NCBI RefSeq assembly: GCF_003711265.1
Contig: NZ_CP024634.1
Span: 2,418,001-2,482,000, forward strand
Reading direction: 5' to 3'
Source: Bathymodiolus thermophilus thioautotrophic gill symbiont
GTDB taxonomy: Bacteria; Pseudomonadota; Gammaproteobacteria; PS1; Pseudothioglobaceae
Length of the DNA stretch: 64,000 nt
Position 1 is the stretch's first letter. Each line of letters starts with the position of its first letter. Made by a program: the position numbers and the translations under genes. Under the pieces are notes generated by a model. It made no database searches. It was not told the origin of the DNA and saw only the letters and a program-made list of their open reading frames with translations. Of the stretch, positions 44,539-54,484 are shown in pieces.

Positions 44539-45104
44539 AGTTTGGCAAGCAAATCTTGCATGGCTACAGCACGATGTGAGATGGTATTTTTCACAGATGC
44601 TTCCAATTCTGCTGAAGATTTTTCTAAAGTGGGCAGATAGAAAATAGCATCGTAACCAAAACCATTTTCCCCTCGCCTTTGCTCTAAAATCTCACCATGC
44701 CATTTGCCAATAGCAATAACAGGCGTAGGGTCATTGGCATGCTCAACAAAAACGATAGCACAATAAAAATAAGCACTTCTGTCTTTAACACTGTCCATAT
44801 TTTTCAGCAACTTATCAATATTTTGCTCATCATTGCCACCACTGTATCGTGCTGAATAAATCCCCGGCTCTCCATTTAATGCTGCCACATTCAAACCAGA
44901 ATCATCTGCCAAGGCTGGCAGACCCGATTGTTCAGAAGCATTACGCGCTTTAATGAGCGCATTTTCCACAAAGGTCAATCCAGTTTCAGGCACTTCTTTA
45001 ACGCTCATATCGCCCATAGACACAACTTCATAAGCACCTTTGAGCATAAAGTTAAATTCTTTAATTTTTCCTTGGTTGTTGCTGGCTAAGATTATTTTTC
45101 TCAT
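44535..45104 (-). CDS. rdgB: XTP/dITP diphosphatase (RdgB/Ham1)
   Basis: 189 residues from the ATG at 45104, MRKIILASNNQGKIKEFNFM, which is the family start; the open frame before it has no similarity. ALADDSGLNVAALNGEPGIYSARYSGG and ENGFGYDAIFYLP are the substrate and metal motifs. It removes inosine and xanthosine triphosphates from nucleotide pools. It is cotranslated with hemW, a common arrangement in gammaproteobacteria, and divergent from rpiA. Confidence 0.96.
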   Translation of the reverse strand: MRKIILASNNQGKIKEFNFMLKGAYEVVSMGDMSVKEVPETGLTFVENALIKARNASEQSGLPALADDSGLNVAALNGEPGIYSARYSGGNDEQNIDKLLKNMDSVKDRSAYFYCAIVFVEHANDPTPVIAIGKWHGEILEQRRGENGFGYDAIFYLPTLEKSSAELEASVKNTISHRAVAMQDLLAKL

Positions 45105-45141
45105 AGTATAATATTTAACAATTAATTTATTAGGGAATATC

Positions 45142-45801
45142 ATGACACAAGATGAAATGAAACAAGCGGTAGCCATTGAAGCATTAAACTATGTCGTCGA
45201 AGACACTATTATAGGTGTTGGCACGGGTTCGACAGCTAATTTTTTTATTGATGCTTTGGCAACGATGAAAGACAAAATAAAAGGCACAGTTGCCAGTTCT
45301 GAGGCAACAGCACAACGATTGCAATCACATGGCATCGAAGTATTTGATTTAAATGATGTGGAAAAACTATCGGTTTATATTGATGGTGCTGATGAATCAG
45401 ACGACGGACTTAATCTGATTAAAGGCGGTGGCGGTGCATTGACGCGTGAAAAAATTGTGGCCGCAGTAGCAGATAAATTTATTTGCATCGCTGATGAATC
45501 TAAGTTGGTTAATGTGATGGGCAAATTTCCACTGCCTGTAGAAGTCATCCCGATGAGTGCAAATTATGTCAGTCGTGAAATTAGCAAAAGAATTGGTGGT
45601 ACAGTAAAACTCAGAGAATTTACCACCGATAATGGCAATTTAATCTTAGATATAAGTAACTTAAAAATTACCGACCCAAAAGGCTTGGAAATGGAATTAA
45701 ATAGTATTGTTGGGGTAGTTACCAATGGCTTATTTGCCAATAGTCCTGCGGATGTTTTACTGCTCGGTACACCTAATGGTGTTCGCGTGGTAACGGCTTA
45801 G
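45142..45801 (+). CDS. rpiA: Ribose-5-phosphate isomerase A
   Basis: 219 residues. [17 protein letters not shown] is the phosphate loop and [24 protein letters not shown] contains catalytic residues. It interconverts ribose-5- and ribulose-5-phosphate in the pentose phosphate and Calvin cycles. A TATAAT-like box and TTAGGGAATATC precede the start. Its end overlaps the convergent bepA-like gene by 4 bases. Confidence 0.97.
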   Translation: MTQDEMKQAVAIEALNYVVEDTIIGVGTGSTANFFIDALATMKDKIKGTVASSEATAQRLQSHGIEVFDLNDVEKLSVYIDGADESDDGLNLIKGGGGALTREKIVAAVADKFICIADESKLVNVMGKFPLPVEVIPMSANYVSREISKRIGGTVKLREFTTDNGNLILDISNLKITDPKGLEMELNSIVGVVTNGLFANSPADVLLLGTPNGVRVVTA

Positions 45802-47135
45802 TTTTCATACAAGTCTAGCGTCTGTTGTAAACGGCTAATATTGGCATTAATAATGTCATATAAATCTTGAGAATTGGTCAGCGCTCTTGCACGCTGATAA
45901 TGTTTAATCGCCTTATTAAGCCTACCTTGCGTGACCAGTGCTTTGGCACTTTGAATATGTGAGCGTCCAATGTTGCCTTGCTTTAAATACAACAACGCCA
46001 AAAGTTCATAAGACTCATAATTGCCTTGATAGGTACGCAAAAAAGGTTTTAACACAGCAATGCCTGCACGCATTTGCTGGTTATCCAAATACGCCTTAGC
46101 GGCATAATAAACGCTTGCCTCGTCTTCTTCAGTGCCATGATTTTTATTAAAATATTGTTGTGACAATGCGACATCGCCTAGTTTTGCGGCAATACGCCCT
46201 GCCAAAATATTACTGGATTTATCACTATTAAGTGGCAATAATTTATCTATATAACGCTTGGCACTTTGATAATTCTGTTTGTCAAATGCCTGATATGCTT
46301 GCATATAATAAGTAATTGCCTTATCTTTTTGCAATTCAATCTGCTGGTTTTCTTGGTAATATAATTTAGCCTTAATCGTTGCATATTCAAAAGAACTTTT
46401 TCTCTTACTCTTTGGAGCACGAGCCGAACGCTGCAAACTATCAGCAATGCGATTAATGCTCAGTGGATGAGATTGTAAAAACTCTTGGGCATTGCCACTG
46501 TCTTTTAATTTTTTAAAGAAATTCGCCATACCTTGCGGGTCGAATCCAGACTTCTGCAACATTGTTGAGCCAATCCGATCCGCCTCCCATTCATGCTCAC
46601 GAGTAAAATTAATATTTTGCTGCAAAGTGCCAGCAATAGTAGAAGTGAGAATAGCCTCTGATGCTTGCCCATTTTTAGTCAATACCGCCGCTACAACGCC
46701 TGCCAATAATAAATAATTCTGCTTATTTGCTTTTTCAGAAAATCGCACCAAATGATTTTGAGTAACATGTGATATTTCATGCGAAAGCACGCCTGCTAAT
46801 TCAGATTCAGAATCCGAACTCAACAACATACCTGTATGCACGCCAATATAGCCATACGGACCCGCAAATGCATTGATACTATTGTCTTTTAAAAAGAAAA
46901 AGTCAAAATGTTTGCGTGGATTTTTACTATAAATAACCAAATTATGGCCCAGTTTTTTTAAATAAGTAGCCGACTCAATGTCGGAAACAACCGAATTTCC
47001 TCCCCAAATTAATTGCAAAAACTCCCTACCCTGCTTTTTTTCATCCAAAGACTCTGTCAGTCGAAACTCTGGAACACTAAGTGCAAAAGCAAAAAATGGG
47101 ATTAAAAACAATATTAAAGAGAAATTCTTATTCAT
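45798..47135 (-). CDS. bepA: BepA-like periplasmic M48 metalloprotease with TPR repeats
   Basis: 445 residues from the ATG at 47135, with a signal peptide ([20 protein letters not shown]). The M48 zinc motif HEISH is at 119-123, followed by [11 protein letters not shown] as the third ligand region. The C-terminal half (from about 255) has TPR-like helical repeats ([20 protein letters not shown]). BepA degrades misfolded outer-membrane proteins at the BAM complex. It is divergent from tusA. Confidence 0.92.
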   Translation of the reverse strand: MNKNFSLILFLIPFFAFALSVPEFRLTESLDEKKQGREFLQLIWGGNSVVSDIESATYLKKLGHNLVIYSKNPRKHFDFFFLKDNSINAFAGPYGYIGVHTGMLLSSDSESELAGVLSHEISHVTQNHLVRFSEKANKQNYLLLAGVVAAVLTKNGQASEAILTSTIAGTLQQNINFTREHEWEADRIGSTMLQKSGFDPQGMANFFKKLKDSGNAQEFLQSHPLSINRIADSLQRSARAPKSKRKSSFEYATIKAKLYYQENQQIELQKDKAITYYMQAYQAFDKQNYQSAKRYIDKLLPLNSDKSSNILAGRIAAKLGDVALSQQYFNKNHGTEEDEASVYYAAKAYLDNQQMRAGIAVLKPFLRTYQGNYESYELLALLYLKQGNIGRSHIQSAKALVTQGRLNKAIKHYQRARALTNSQDLYDIINANISRLQQTLDLYEN

Positions 47136-47246
47136 CAGCATATTATATTTGACTATTAAGCCCTGTATAAGATAAAATACTCAAACATATTAGAAGTTTT
47201 TTTCTAATTGTATTTAATTTAACAATAAACTATAAGGAGTACCAAA

Positions 47247-47471
47247 ATGGCTGACGAAACTTTAGACGCATCAGGCTTAAACTGCCCATTACCAATTTTA
47301 AAAACCAAAAAAGCACTATCCAAAATGGATGCTGGCAAGATACTAGATGTAATCTCAACCGATGCCGGTTCAGTAAAAGACATTGAAGCCTTTTGTAATC
47401 AAACAGGCAACAAACTTATTTCAACAGCAGAAGAAGGTGGTAAATATATTTTTACCATTGAAAAAGCCTAA
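47247..47471 (+). CDS. tusA: TusA sulfur-carrier protein
   Basis: 74 residues: MADETLDASGLNCPLPILKT, with the persulfide-carrying Cys13 in the CPLP motif. TusA receives sulfur from rhodanese or cysteine desulfurase and hands it to DsrE2/DsrEFH. A TAAGGAG site lies 10 bases before the start. It is followed by dsrE2 at 25 bases, the tusA-dsrE2 pair typical of sulfur oxidisers (the rhodanese gene of that cluster is absent here). Confidence 0.96.
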   Translation: MADETLDASGLNCPLPILKTKKALSKMDAGKILDVISTDAGSVKDIEAFCNQTGNKLISTAEEGGKYIFTIEKA

Positions 47472-47496
47472 ACTCATTATCTCATAGGAGAACACT

Positions 47497-48012
47497 ATGT
47501 CAGACAGCAAAAAAATGACCATCATCGCCACTAAAGGCACTTTTGATTGGGCTTTCCCACCTTTCATTATTGCTTCTACTGGTGTTGCAATGGATAAAGA
47601 AGTTACTATATTCTTTACCTTTTACGGACTTAATCTTTTATTAAAAGACACCTCCAAATTACGCGTTTCTCCTATGGGTAACCCTGCCATGCCAATGAAA
47701 CTCCCTATGGGTCCAAAATGGCTACAAAAAATTGATTTTGGCCCTAAAATTCCAAATATCTTTTGGTCTTTACCATTCACAGAACACTTGGCAACTTACT
47801 TGATGAAGAAAACCATGAAGAAAAATGGCGTTGCTACATTAAACGAATTGCGCTCCATGTGTCAAGAATTTGATGTTAAATTCATCGCTTGCGAAATGAC
47901 TGTTGATTTATTTGGCTACAACAAAGACGACTTCATTGATGGCGTTGAATTTGCAGGTGCAGCCACTTATTTTGAGGAATGCAACGGGTCAGATCACAAT
48001 CTTTATATGTAA
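47497..48012 (+). CDS. dsrE2: DsrE2-type membrane-associated sulfurtransferase
   Basis: 171 residues of the DsrE/DsrF/DrsH-like superfamily, DsrE2 branch. It starts MSDSKKMTIIATKGTFDWAF, with a hydrophobic PPFIIASTGVAMDKEVTIFF stretch that may be membrane-associated. Later SMCQEFDVKFIACEMTVDLFG carries the two conserved cysteines, and the end is FEECNGSDHNLYM. It works with TusA in feeding sulfur into the Dsr pathway. The ATG is preceded by TAGGAG. Confidence 0.92.
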   Translation: MSDSKKMTIIATKGTFDWAFPPFIIASTGVAMDKEVTIFFTFYGLNLLLKDTSKLRVSPMGNPAMPMKLPMGPKWLQKIDFGPKIPNIFWSLPFTEHLATYLMKKTMKKNGVATLNELRSMCQEFDVKFIACEMTVDLFGYNKDDFIDGVEFAGAATYFEECNGSDHNLYM

Positions 48013-48215
48013 AAATATGCTGATGTGTAATAAGAAAAAATAGAAATATGATATTGTTTATAAAGTTGAAAATTTTGAAGATGTTCACTATGGTCTCAAA
48101 AAATCCGATGGCTAACACAAAACATGTAAATATTAAAGCAGGTGTTACCAAAATTACTGCGGATTTGGAACTTGTTTTCTAGTTTACAGATATTTAAACT
48201 AAACAGAGGAAAGAC
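48013..48215 (+). other. Gap between dsrE2 and a secreted gene, possibly holding gene remnants
   Basis: About 200 bases. One frame reads KYDIVYKVENFEDVHYGLKK ending at TAA; an overlapping frame gives a 24-codon reading frame from the ATG near 48107 (MANTKHVNIKAGVTKITADL) that stops at TAG at 48179. Neither has a recognisable family. They look like fragments of a lost gene, but chance is not excluded. Confidence 0.3.
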
Positions 48216-49742
48216 ATAAAAAAATTAATTAGCTCTGTCGCAATACTTGTCCTATTAATAGGAACGCAGGCAACAGCAGGCTGGAGAAATGCTATTGAGT
48301 CTGTCACATCAAAGTTAGAGGCCGATGGTAGGACACTTGTTATAGAAGTCAAATTTCTAGATAATGTTAGATGGCTTAATACTTCCGTCCAAGGAGGTAG
48401 CTGGATAGTTGTGCAAAATATTCTTAAAATTAATGGCCATTACACTAGAACGATTGCTTCTTTAGGTGCAACACACGGAAAGCATATTACTATTAAGGCC
48501 GATGTTCCACACTATTCGAACATTACTATGAGTAAAAGCGATTTGGAGGCTTTCCTAAAAGGGCACTTTATGCTCTCCTCTTCTAGAAGGGTTTTTGATA
48601 TTACTTACTACAATAAACAAGTAAAAGAAGACCTGTGCATCCTTAAGCTTCCCATAAATAATGTAATGCAAAGTTTTAAGGAGTACAAGAAAGGGAAGTG
48701 CGTTTCGAGTTCTTTGTCCTTAAACAACTGGGTATTTGTTAGTGATTTCAACTCTGGCTATAGTCCTGAAGATAATATGGCATTCTTTAGAAATGAATTC
48801 TATGGTGCAACTAGAGTTTTAACCCCAGAAACCATTCGCCCTACAGATATTCACGGCAATACAAATACTAATACTATTTTGTCAATGCGCACCTATCATA
48901 AATTACTCAAAGTAAATGGATTGTATTTTCCAATAACAGGATTCTTAAACTCTGATGGAAAAAGTATATTTTTTAGTATAGAAAATCTTCCTGAAAGTCC
49001 TAATATATCAATATCTTGGGATGATTACTACAAAGTATTTATGCACAGGTTTAGAAAGCCAAACGGCATGCGGGTGGACATTACCAGAGGGGCTAAACAA
49101 TGTGAGGATGCGGGTGGTGAACATATTAGCCACAACAATACTAGCAATTGGGATAACTGTACAGGCTGGTGGAAGAGGCAATCTACTGAACAGTGGGATA
49201 AAGCCAATGATTGGAACAGTATTATTACATCCGCTAACGAAGTTTTGGCAGATAAGTGGATTGTTAATGCCAAAACATTAGTGGCTGAGACACACACATT
49301 AGTTGAACCTTACCTATTAGCAGGTAACGATAAGACGATAACCGATCTTAAGAACGGTGTGAAGGATGTGGAATCTGTCTATCATTCTATGGATGAAGAT
49401 CGAAAATGGATTGCAGAGAATGCTAATTCTAAAACATCGGAGTATGACGCTGAGCGTAATAATATTTTGCAAATTTTAGAAGAGATAAAATCCGCCTTCA
49501 ATACAAAATGCTCTACTGATACTGTTAAGGGCTATTGGAAATACCCAGTAATTAAAGGCTTAAACTATGTTAGAAGCATTTGCGACCAACTCCCTCCTAG
49601 ATCTACTAATAATAAAGGTGCGTTTTCTTGTAGTGCCGGAGAGACAGTTGCTTTCTACCTGGGAATAATAAAAGTATATGAAGTAATGTGTGGAGATAAA
49701 AGTAATGCACCCACTATAACGCTTATCCCCTCCCTCCCTTAA
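48216..49742 (+). CDS. Secreted protein of unknown function with an apparent ATA start
   Basis: The frame that runs to 49742 is open back to an ATA at 48216, just after AGAGGAAAGAC. From there it reads (M)KKLISSVAILVLLIGTQA, a good signal peptide with cleavage near TATA|GW. This gives 508 residues. The first other usable starts are inside (GTG at 48411) and would lose the signal. Either ATA is used as a start or an ATG has mutated. The mature protein has few landmarks: WDYDYYK-like aromatic segments, a Trp-rich stretch (GWWKRQSTEQWDKANDWNSI) near 320 and cysteines near the C-terminus. I do not recognise a family. Confidence 0.65.
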   Translation: MKKLISSVAILVLLIGTQATAGWRNAIESVTSKLEADGRTLVIEVKFLDNVRWLNTSVQGGSWIVVQNILKINGHYTRTIASLGATHGKHITIKADVPHYSNITMSKSDLEAFLKGHFMLSSSRRVFDITYYNKQVKEDLCILKLPINNVMQSFKEYKKGKCVSSSLSLNNWVFVSDFNSGYSPEDNMAFFRNEFYGATRVLTPETIRPTDIHGNTNTNTILSMRTYHKLLKVNGLYFPITGFLNSDGKSIFFSIENLPESPNISISWDDYYKVFMHRFRKPNGMRVDITRGAKQCEDAGGEHISHNNTSNWDNCTGWWKRQSTEQWDKANDWNSIITSANEVLADKWIVNAKTLVAETHTLVEPYLLAGNDKTITDLKNGVKDVESVYHSMDEDRKWIAENANSKTSEYDAERNNILQILEEIKSAFNTKCSTDTVKGYWKYPVIKGLNYVRSICDQLPPRSTNNKGAFSCSAGETVAFYLGIIKVYEVMCGDKSNAPTITLIPSLP

Positions 49743-49857
49743 ACACCTTTAAGAAAACTATACCTAAGCATTGAGATGGGGGGGATTGTATCCTCACTCG
49801 GTATAACAAAGGTGGATAACACCAACTAAAAAGAGGTTTTTTGTTGCCTTAGGCTTC

Positions 49858-49890
49858 CCTCTAAGCCCCCCTTAATTGAGGGTTTAGAGG
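49858..49890. terminator. Hairpin downstream of the secreted gene
   Basis: CCTCTAAGCCC / GGGTTTAGAGG, an 11-bp stem with one G-T pair and an 11-base loop. No T-run follows directly; probable 3' hairpin. The 240 bases between the gene and the IS hold little else, except a GGGGAGCAAATA site before ATGAAAAATTTAAATACATA, a start that stops after six codons. Confidence 0.5.
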
Positions 49891-49981
49891 TGTAAACTAT
49901 AGGGTCTATTAACATCTATTCTATAATTTTGTGCTGGTATAAAACACCAGGGGAGCAAATAATGAAAAATTTAAATACATA

Positions 49982-51490
49982 GTCAACCCTTAAAAACCCC
50001 AAACCCCACCACCCCTAATCAACCAAACCAGTTTTCAAACAATAACACACAAAATCCTCGCCCTTTTCACAAAAAACAAACCAATTTTTTGCAAAGACAA
50101 AAAAATAACAGTGGCAATCAGCCACTTTTTCAAATTCCACGCTATAGCAGCCATTAAAACATTAATCTCATCACCAACTTGCCCTTTGAGTAAATTCCTA
50201 GACAATCTAAAATCTGCTTTAAGATGTCCAATGATAGGTTCTATTGCTGCTCGTCTTTTACACAACTTACGCTTTTTATCTCGTTGGTAACGGCTGTCTC
50301 GTTTCAGGGGCTTTTTAGGTAAGATGATTTCAGCCCCTAGTACTTCTTTTGCACCCACATACCCTCTATCACATACTGCCTTCTGAATGGGCTTGATACG
50401 ATTAGCGTTAGCATGAGCAATGGCTGTATCTAGTGTTTTTGAATCATGAATGTTTGTTTTATGGCTTGCCACGCCAACGATAATGTTACTGTCTTTGGTA
50501 GAGACGATTGAAACTTTGTTGCCATATTCATATTTCTTATGGTCTTTGCCTTTGGCAATAACATAAACATCGGGCTCATGTAGGGCGTAAATTTTGTTTT
50601 TGTCTCCAGGTTGTTGAGCGAGCACTTTTTGGTAGAACAAGAAGTCTTTTTGATAGATTTCAAACAAAGAATAGACTGAAAGTTTGCGTTGCAGTTCACG
50701 GATAAGCTTGTTGGCAATGGTTCTGAGTCTTTTAAGGGCTTTTTTGGCTTTGGCACGCTTTTTGACGTGGCGAAAGTGGCGAATGCTAAGACGACAGTTT
50801 TTAACTTCTTTGACATAAGTTCTTCGCTGTTTGATGTCGTGTTGTTTTGCCAGTTTGTTTAAGCGATTAATTATCTTAATTGCCAGTTTGGCGTCAGTAG
50901 GATAAGTGATGTTTTTCTCTTGAACGGTGGTGTCAATTAACACAGTTGACTCTTGTGCTTTTTTACCGTGTAACTCAACGCTCATTTTAAAGATAAGATT
51001 AAAACCTTTAACGCCAATGCGTTTTCTGAAATGCACTAACTCAGTGGCGTTACAAGCTACATTAGCAATATAAGCACTGTGACCACAAAAGTATTGGTAA
51101 TACGGATTTCTTTTAAACTGCATAATAACGACTTCATCTGATAGATTCTCTAACTGTTTGAGGATAAGCAAGCCTACCATTAGGCGAATGGGTTTTGAGG
51201 GTCTGCCATTGTTAAGGCAATAGTGCTTGGTGAAGGCATCATTGAAAACTTGCCAGTCTATGGCGTGAGATAGTGCAATGAGTGGGTCTTTGATGTCTAA
51301 TTGATTAAAAAAAGCTCTGAATGGAATAAATTGTTTTGGGTGGATATTGGTAAAGATTCGGTTAGCATATTTTTTAGGTAAAACGACCAGTAAAAGAGTG
51401 TTGTTATACCAAAAGTTGGTTGATTTGTCTATGGGTATTTGATTTTTTATTGTTATAAATCAAATTGTTGTGTGGTTTTTAAGGGTTGAC
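49982..51490 (-). mobile_element. Complete IS5-family insertion sequence, about 1.5 kb
   Basis: Terminal repeats GTCAACCCTTAAAAACC at 49982 and its complement ending at 51490. The 6-base sequence TACATA flanks both ends (49976-49981 and 51491-51496), a likely target duplication. One transposase gene fills the element on the minus strand. The ends do not match the GAGACC repeats. It sits in the convergent gap between the secreted gene and the HAD gene. Confidence 0.88.
50035..51459 (-). CDS. IS5-family DDE transposase, start codon unresolved
   Basis: The frame is open from an in-frame TGA at 51460-51462 to the stop at 50035, 474 codons. The N-terminal part, DUF772-like (FRAFFNQLDIKDPLIALSHA, then GRPSKPIRLMVGLLILKQLE), precedes the DDE_Tnp_1 catalytic part with STVLIDTTVQEKNI (first Asp), VCDRGYVGAKEVL (second) and RRAAIEPIIGHLK (Glu). 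The first ATG is at 51180 and would remove most of the N-terminal domain; upstream there are only ATA, ATT or CTG candidates. The copy may be start-less and inactive, or use a non-ATG start. Confidence 0.85.
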   Translation of the reverse strand, partial: FITIKNQIPIDKSTNFWYNNTLLLVVLPKKYANRIFTNIHPKQFIPFRAFFNQLDIKDPLIALSHAIDWQVFNDAFTKHYCLNNGRPSKPIRLMVGLLILKQLENLSDEVVIMQFKRNPYYQYFCGHSAYIANVACNATELVHFRKRIGVKGFNLIFKMSVELHGKKAQESTVLIDTTVQEKNITYPTDAKLAIKIINRLNKLAKQHDIKQRRTYVKEVKNCRLSIRHFRHVKKRAKAKKALKRLRTIANKLIRELQRKLSVYSLFEIYQKDFLFYQKVLAQQPGDKNKIYALHEPDVYVIAKGKDHKKYEYGNKVSIVSTKDSNIIVGVASHKTNIHDSKTLDTAIAHANANRIKPIQKAVCDRGYVGAKEVLGAEIILPKKPLKRDSRYQRDKKRKLCKRRAAIEPIIGHLKADFRLSRNLLKGQVGDEINVLMAAIAWNLKKWLIATVIFLSLQKIGLFFVKRARILCVIV

Positions 51491-51528
51491 TACATAGATT
51501 TTAGGTTTTGGAAAAACAGATGTAAGCA

Positions 51529-52182
51529 CTAAGTCCAGTCCATACACTGCCAATTTTTTTGCTGAGCAATGGCCAATAATTTTTCATCACCATGTACAAC
51601 AATAGGATTGTCCACCAATTCTAATAAAGGTAAATCGTTATGTGAATCGGAATAAAAATAAGCACCGTCTAGGGTTTCATTGTTCTCTTTACACCATTGC
51701 TTGAGTTTATGGACTTTGCCAATTTGGAAGCATGGGATGCCTGAAACTTTGCCATTAAATTGACCGTTTACCCTTTCAGGTTCGGTGGCCAATAAATCTT
51801 CAATGCCGTAAGCTTGGGCAATTGGGCGGGTGACAAATGAATTGGTTGCGGTGATGACCAGTGTTCTGTCGCCATTTTTTTTATGTATATCCACTACTTT
51901 TTTGGCTTTTTCTAACAAAATAGGTTGGATTTTTTCTAGCATAAATTGCTGATGCCATTTATTAAGCTGTTTGATAGAATTGTTCGCTAAAGGACTTAAA
52001 CAAAATTCTAAATATTGATTAATATCCAACTCACCTTTGGCGTAATCATCAAAGAATACTTGATTTTTCTTTTGATATTCCTTGGCATTCACGGCACCAA
52101 TCTCAGTCAAAAACTCACCCCATAAAAAATCGCTATCACCACCTAATAGCGTTCTGTCTAAATCGAATAATGCAAGTGCCAT
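51529..52182 (-). CDS. HAD-superfamily phosphatase, SerB/CicA-like subfamily IB
   Basis: 217 residues from the ATG at 52182, MALALFDLDRTLLGGDSDFL, giving the HAD motif I DLDRT. Motif II is VITATNS, with the later lysine in KVHKLKQWC and motif III YSDSHNDLPLLE. The longer open frame upstream overlaps hemL and has no similarity. Subfamily IB includes phosphoserine phosphatases and related hydrolases; the substrate here is unknown. It starts 7 bases after hemL. Confidence 0.88.
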   Translation of the reverse strand: MALALFDLDRTLLGGDSDFLWGEFLTEIGAVNAKEYQKKNQVFFDDYAKGELDINQYLEFCLSPLANNSIKQLNKWHQQFMLEKIQPILLEKAKKVVDIHKKNGDRTLVITATNSFVTRPIAQAYGIEDLLATEPERVNGQFNGKVSGIPCFQIGKVHKLKQWCKENNETLDGAYFYSDSHNDLPLLELVDNPIVVHGDEKLLAIAQQKNWQCMDWT

Positions 52183-52189
52183 AATACTT

Positions 52190-53473
52190 TTATAATTTTT
52201 GAAAACATTTTCCAGCCAATTCGATGGTGCGTTCAATATCTGCATCGGTATGTGCTGTGGAGATAAAGCCTGCTTCATAGGCACTGGGTGCTAGGTAAAC
52301 GCCCTCTGCTAACATTAAATGAAAAAACCGATTAAAACGCGCCACATGACAAGCACAAGTTTGCGCAAAATTGGTAACAGTATCTGCATCAGTAAAAAAC
52401 AAGCCAAACATACCGCCCACCACATTGGCCGTCATTGGAATATTGTTTTCATGTGCTTTTGCCACAATACCATCGGTTAATTTGCGTGCTTTTTGCTCTA
52501 AATTTTCGTATAAATTGGCATCCTCATCAATGGCTTTTAACATCGCTAAACCTGCTGCCATTGACATTGGATTACCTGAAAGTGTGCCTGCTTGATAAAC
52601 CGCACCTAGGGGGGCAATACATTCCATAATGGATTTTTTACCGCCAAATGCACCCACTGGTAGTCCGCCACCAATGACTTTACCGAGGGTTGTTAAATCG
52701 GGTTGGATGCCAAATTTTTCTTGCGCCCCACCTTTTGCCACTCTAAAACCTGTCATTACTTCATCAAAAATCAACACTGTGCCATATTGATCACACACCC
52801 TTCTAAGTCCTTGTAAAAATCCATCAACAGGTGGGATGCAGTTCATATTACCAGCAACAGGCTCAACAATAATGCAGGCGATTTCGTTACCTTTTTCAGC
52901 AAATGCTTCTTCTACTTGTGCTAAATTATTGTATTCAAGAGTTACGGTATGCTTGGCAAAATCCGCTGGCACACCTGCTGAACTAGGCTCACCAAGTGTT
53001 AATGCACCAGAACCTGCTTTTACCAATAATGAATCTGAATGCCCGTGATAACAACCTTCAAATTTAACAATCGTATCGCGCTTGGTAAAACCTCGTGCTA
53101 AACGAATGGCACTCATGGTGGCTTCTGTGCCTGAACTAACCATACGCACCAATTCAATAGACGGCACCAATTCACATACTTTTTTTGCCAATTTGGTTTC
53201 AATCTCAGTTGGTGCACCAAAGCCTAAGCCGTTGTGCAAAACTTTTTCTACTGCACTAATCACATCTTGATTGGCATGCCCTAAAATCATCGGCCCCCAT
53301 GAGGCAACGAAATCAATATATTGATTGTCATCTGCATCAAATAAATAAGCGCCCTCACCTCGGGTAAAAAATATCGGCGTCCCACCCACACCTTTAAAAG
53401 CCCGAACAGGGGAATTTACACCACCTGGAATATAGTGTTGTGCTTCATCGAATAACTGCTCTGATTTTGTCAT
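52190..53473 (-). CDS. hemL: Glutamate-1-semialdehyde 2,1-aminomutase
   Basis: 427 residues. [20 protein letters not shown] is the family N-terminus; the PLP lysine lies in [18 protein letters not shown], and [16 protein letters not shown] precedes it. HemL makes 5-aminolevulinate for haem, siroheme (needed by DsrAB) and cobalamin. It lies in a minus-strand run with the HAD phosphatase downstream and holB upstream. Confidence 0.98.
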   Translation of the reverse strand: MTKSEQLFDEAQHYIPGGVNSPVRAFKGVGGTPIFFTRGEGAYLFDADDNQYIDFVASWGPMILGHANQDVISAVEKVLHNGLGFGAPTEIETKLAKKVCELVPSIELVRMVSSGTEATMSAIRLARGFTKRDTIVKFEGCYHGHSDSLLVKAGSGALTLGEPSSAGVPADFAKHTVTLEYNNLAQVEEAFAEKGNEIACIIVEPVAGNMNCIPPVDGFLQGLRRVCDQYGTVLIFDEVMTGFRVAKGGAQEKFGIQPDLTTLGKVIGGGLPVGAFGGKKSIMECIAPLGAVYQAGTLSGNPMSMAAGLAMLKAIDEDANLYENLEQKARKLTDGIVAKAHENNIPMTANVVGGMFGLFFTDADTVTNFAQTCACHVARFNRFFHLMLAEGVYLAPSAYEAGFISTAHTDADIERTIELAGKCFQKL

Positions 53474-53482
53474 TTTTAATCC

Positions 53483-54484
53483 TTAATTTAAAATTTTTGG
53501 GTAAGTTTTAAGATGGGTAATGTGCGACCATATAATAAGCACATTATCCAATAATAATTTGATATTCACACTGGTTTTTGACAGACGAATTGCCTGCTGA
53601 ATATCATGTAACAATTTAAACAGGAAATCTGTTTTTGTCATATTAATAATTTGATTAAGTTCGACCAGTCCACCTTCATGTTGAAGTGATTTTAACCGAA
53701 TGCCTTCGATAATCAAATGTTGCAAACAATTCAACACAGCAACTTCATTGCCCTCAAAATCCTCTACCTTATTAATCATAATTGGATGAATGGCAATATT
53801 GAGCAATTGATCTTGCCAATGTTGATAATGAATAAAACTGTCCCCCGCAAGATCGTCAATCACTTTAAAAGGCACGCCGTGCGTAGCCTCTAACAATTGC
53901 ATTACCTCAAAATCTTCTTCATGCTCAATATTTTGCTTAATCCATGCCTGTGTTTCTTGATCATAAGCAGGACTAATATGCACACTTTGACAGCGTGAAA
54001 CAACGGTTACAGGTAGGTTTTTAGCATTGTGTGCCAACAAAATAATCAGCGTATTTTCTCTCGGCTCTTCCAAGGTTTTCAACAAACTATTAGCAGCATT
54101 AACATTCATCTGATCCGCATAATAAATAACACCAATTTGCAATTTATCAGCCGTTTTATTCAATCCCTCACAAAACGCCCGCACCTGATCAACTCGAATA
54201 TCTTTAGAACGATTTTTAGTCGTTGGATTAAGTTCACCCGCACGACAATAAATCATATTAAGATAATTAGAACGCCTAATCAAGACAGGCATATCTAAAT
54301 CTTGCCGAATATTGTCTTTTCTAATAATTTCATCATCATTAATCAATGTACCTACCAGTTGTTGCATTAACTCAAACTTCCCAATTTGTGGCATACCTGT
54401 GATTAACAGCGCATGTGGTAGATGATTTTGATCAATCATTTGTTTAAGTGTTGCAAAAGCGTTTTTGTGCCAAGGTAGGGTCAT
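53483..54484 (-). CDS. holB: DNA polymerase III delta-prime subunit
   Basis: 333 residues. The N-terminal AAA+-like region has HALLITGMPQIGKFELMQQL, a Walker A site with altered residues (GMPQIGK), then GVIYYADQMNVNAANSLLKT and TLEEPRENTLIILLA with the SRC motif (VSRCQSVH). The clamp-loader delta-prime subunit is normally ATP-inert. The order mltG-tmk-holB is the usual gammaproteobacterial one. It overlaps tmk by 4 bases. Confidence 0.9.
   Translation of the reverse strand: MTLPWHKNAFATLKQMIDQNHLPHALLITGMPQIGKFELMQQLVGTLINDDEIIRKDNIRQDLDMPVLIRRSNYLNMIYCRAGELNPTTKNRSKDIRVDQVRAFCEGLNKTADKLQIGVIYYADQMNVNAANSLLKTLEEPRENTLIILLAHNAKNLPVTVVSRCQSVHISPAYDQETQAWIKQNIEHEEDFEVMQLLEATHGVPFKVIDDLAGDSFIHYQHWQDQLLNIAIHPIMINKVEDFEGNEVAVLNCLQHLIIEGIRLKSLQHEGGLVELNQIINMTKTDFLFKLLHDIQQAIRLSKTSVNIKLLLDNVLIIWSHITHLKTYPKILN

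Noticed and set aside
49960-49983. A start codon with a good ribosome site at 49962 (ATGAAAAATTTAAATACATA)
   Set aside because: The frame stops after six codons, and it would stop there even without the IS, so no gene was interrupted.
49982-51490. The IS5-family element as the source of the GAGACC repeats
   Set aside because: Its ends (GTCAACCCTTAAAAACC) do not match the repeat ends, and its flanking repeat is 6 bases, not 4-5.
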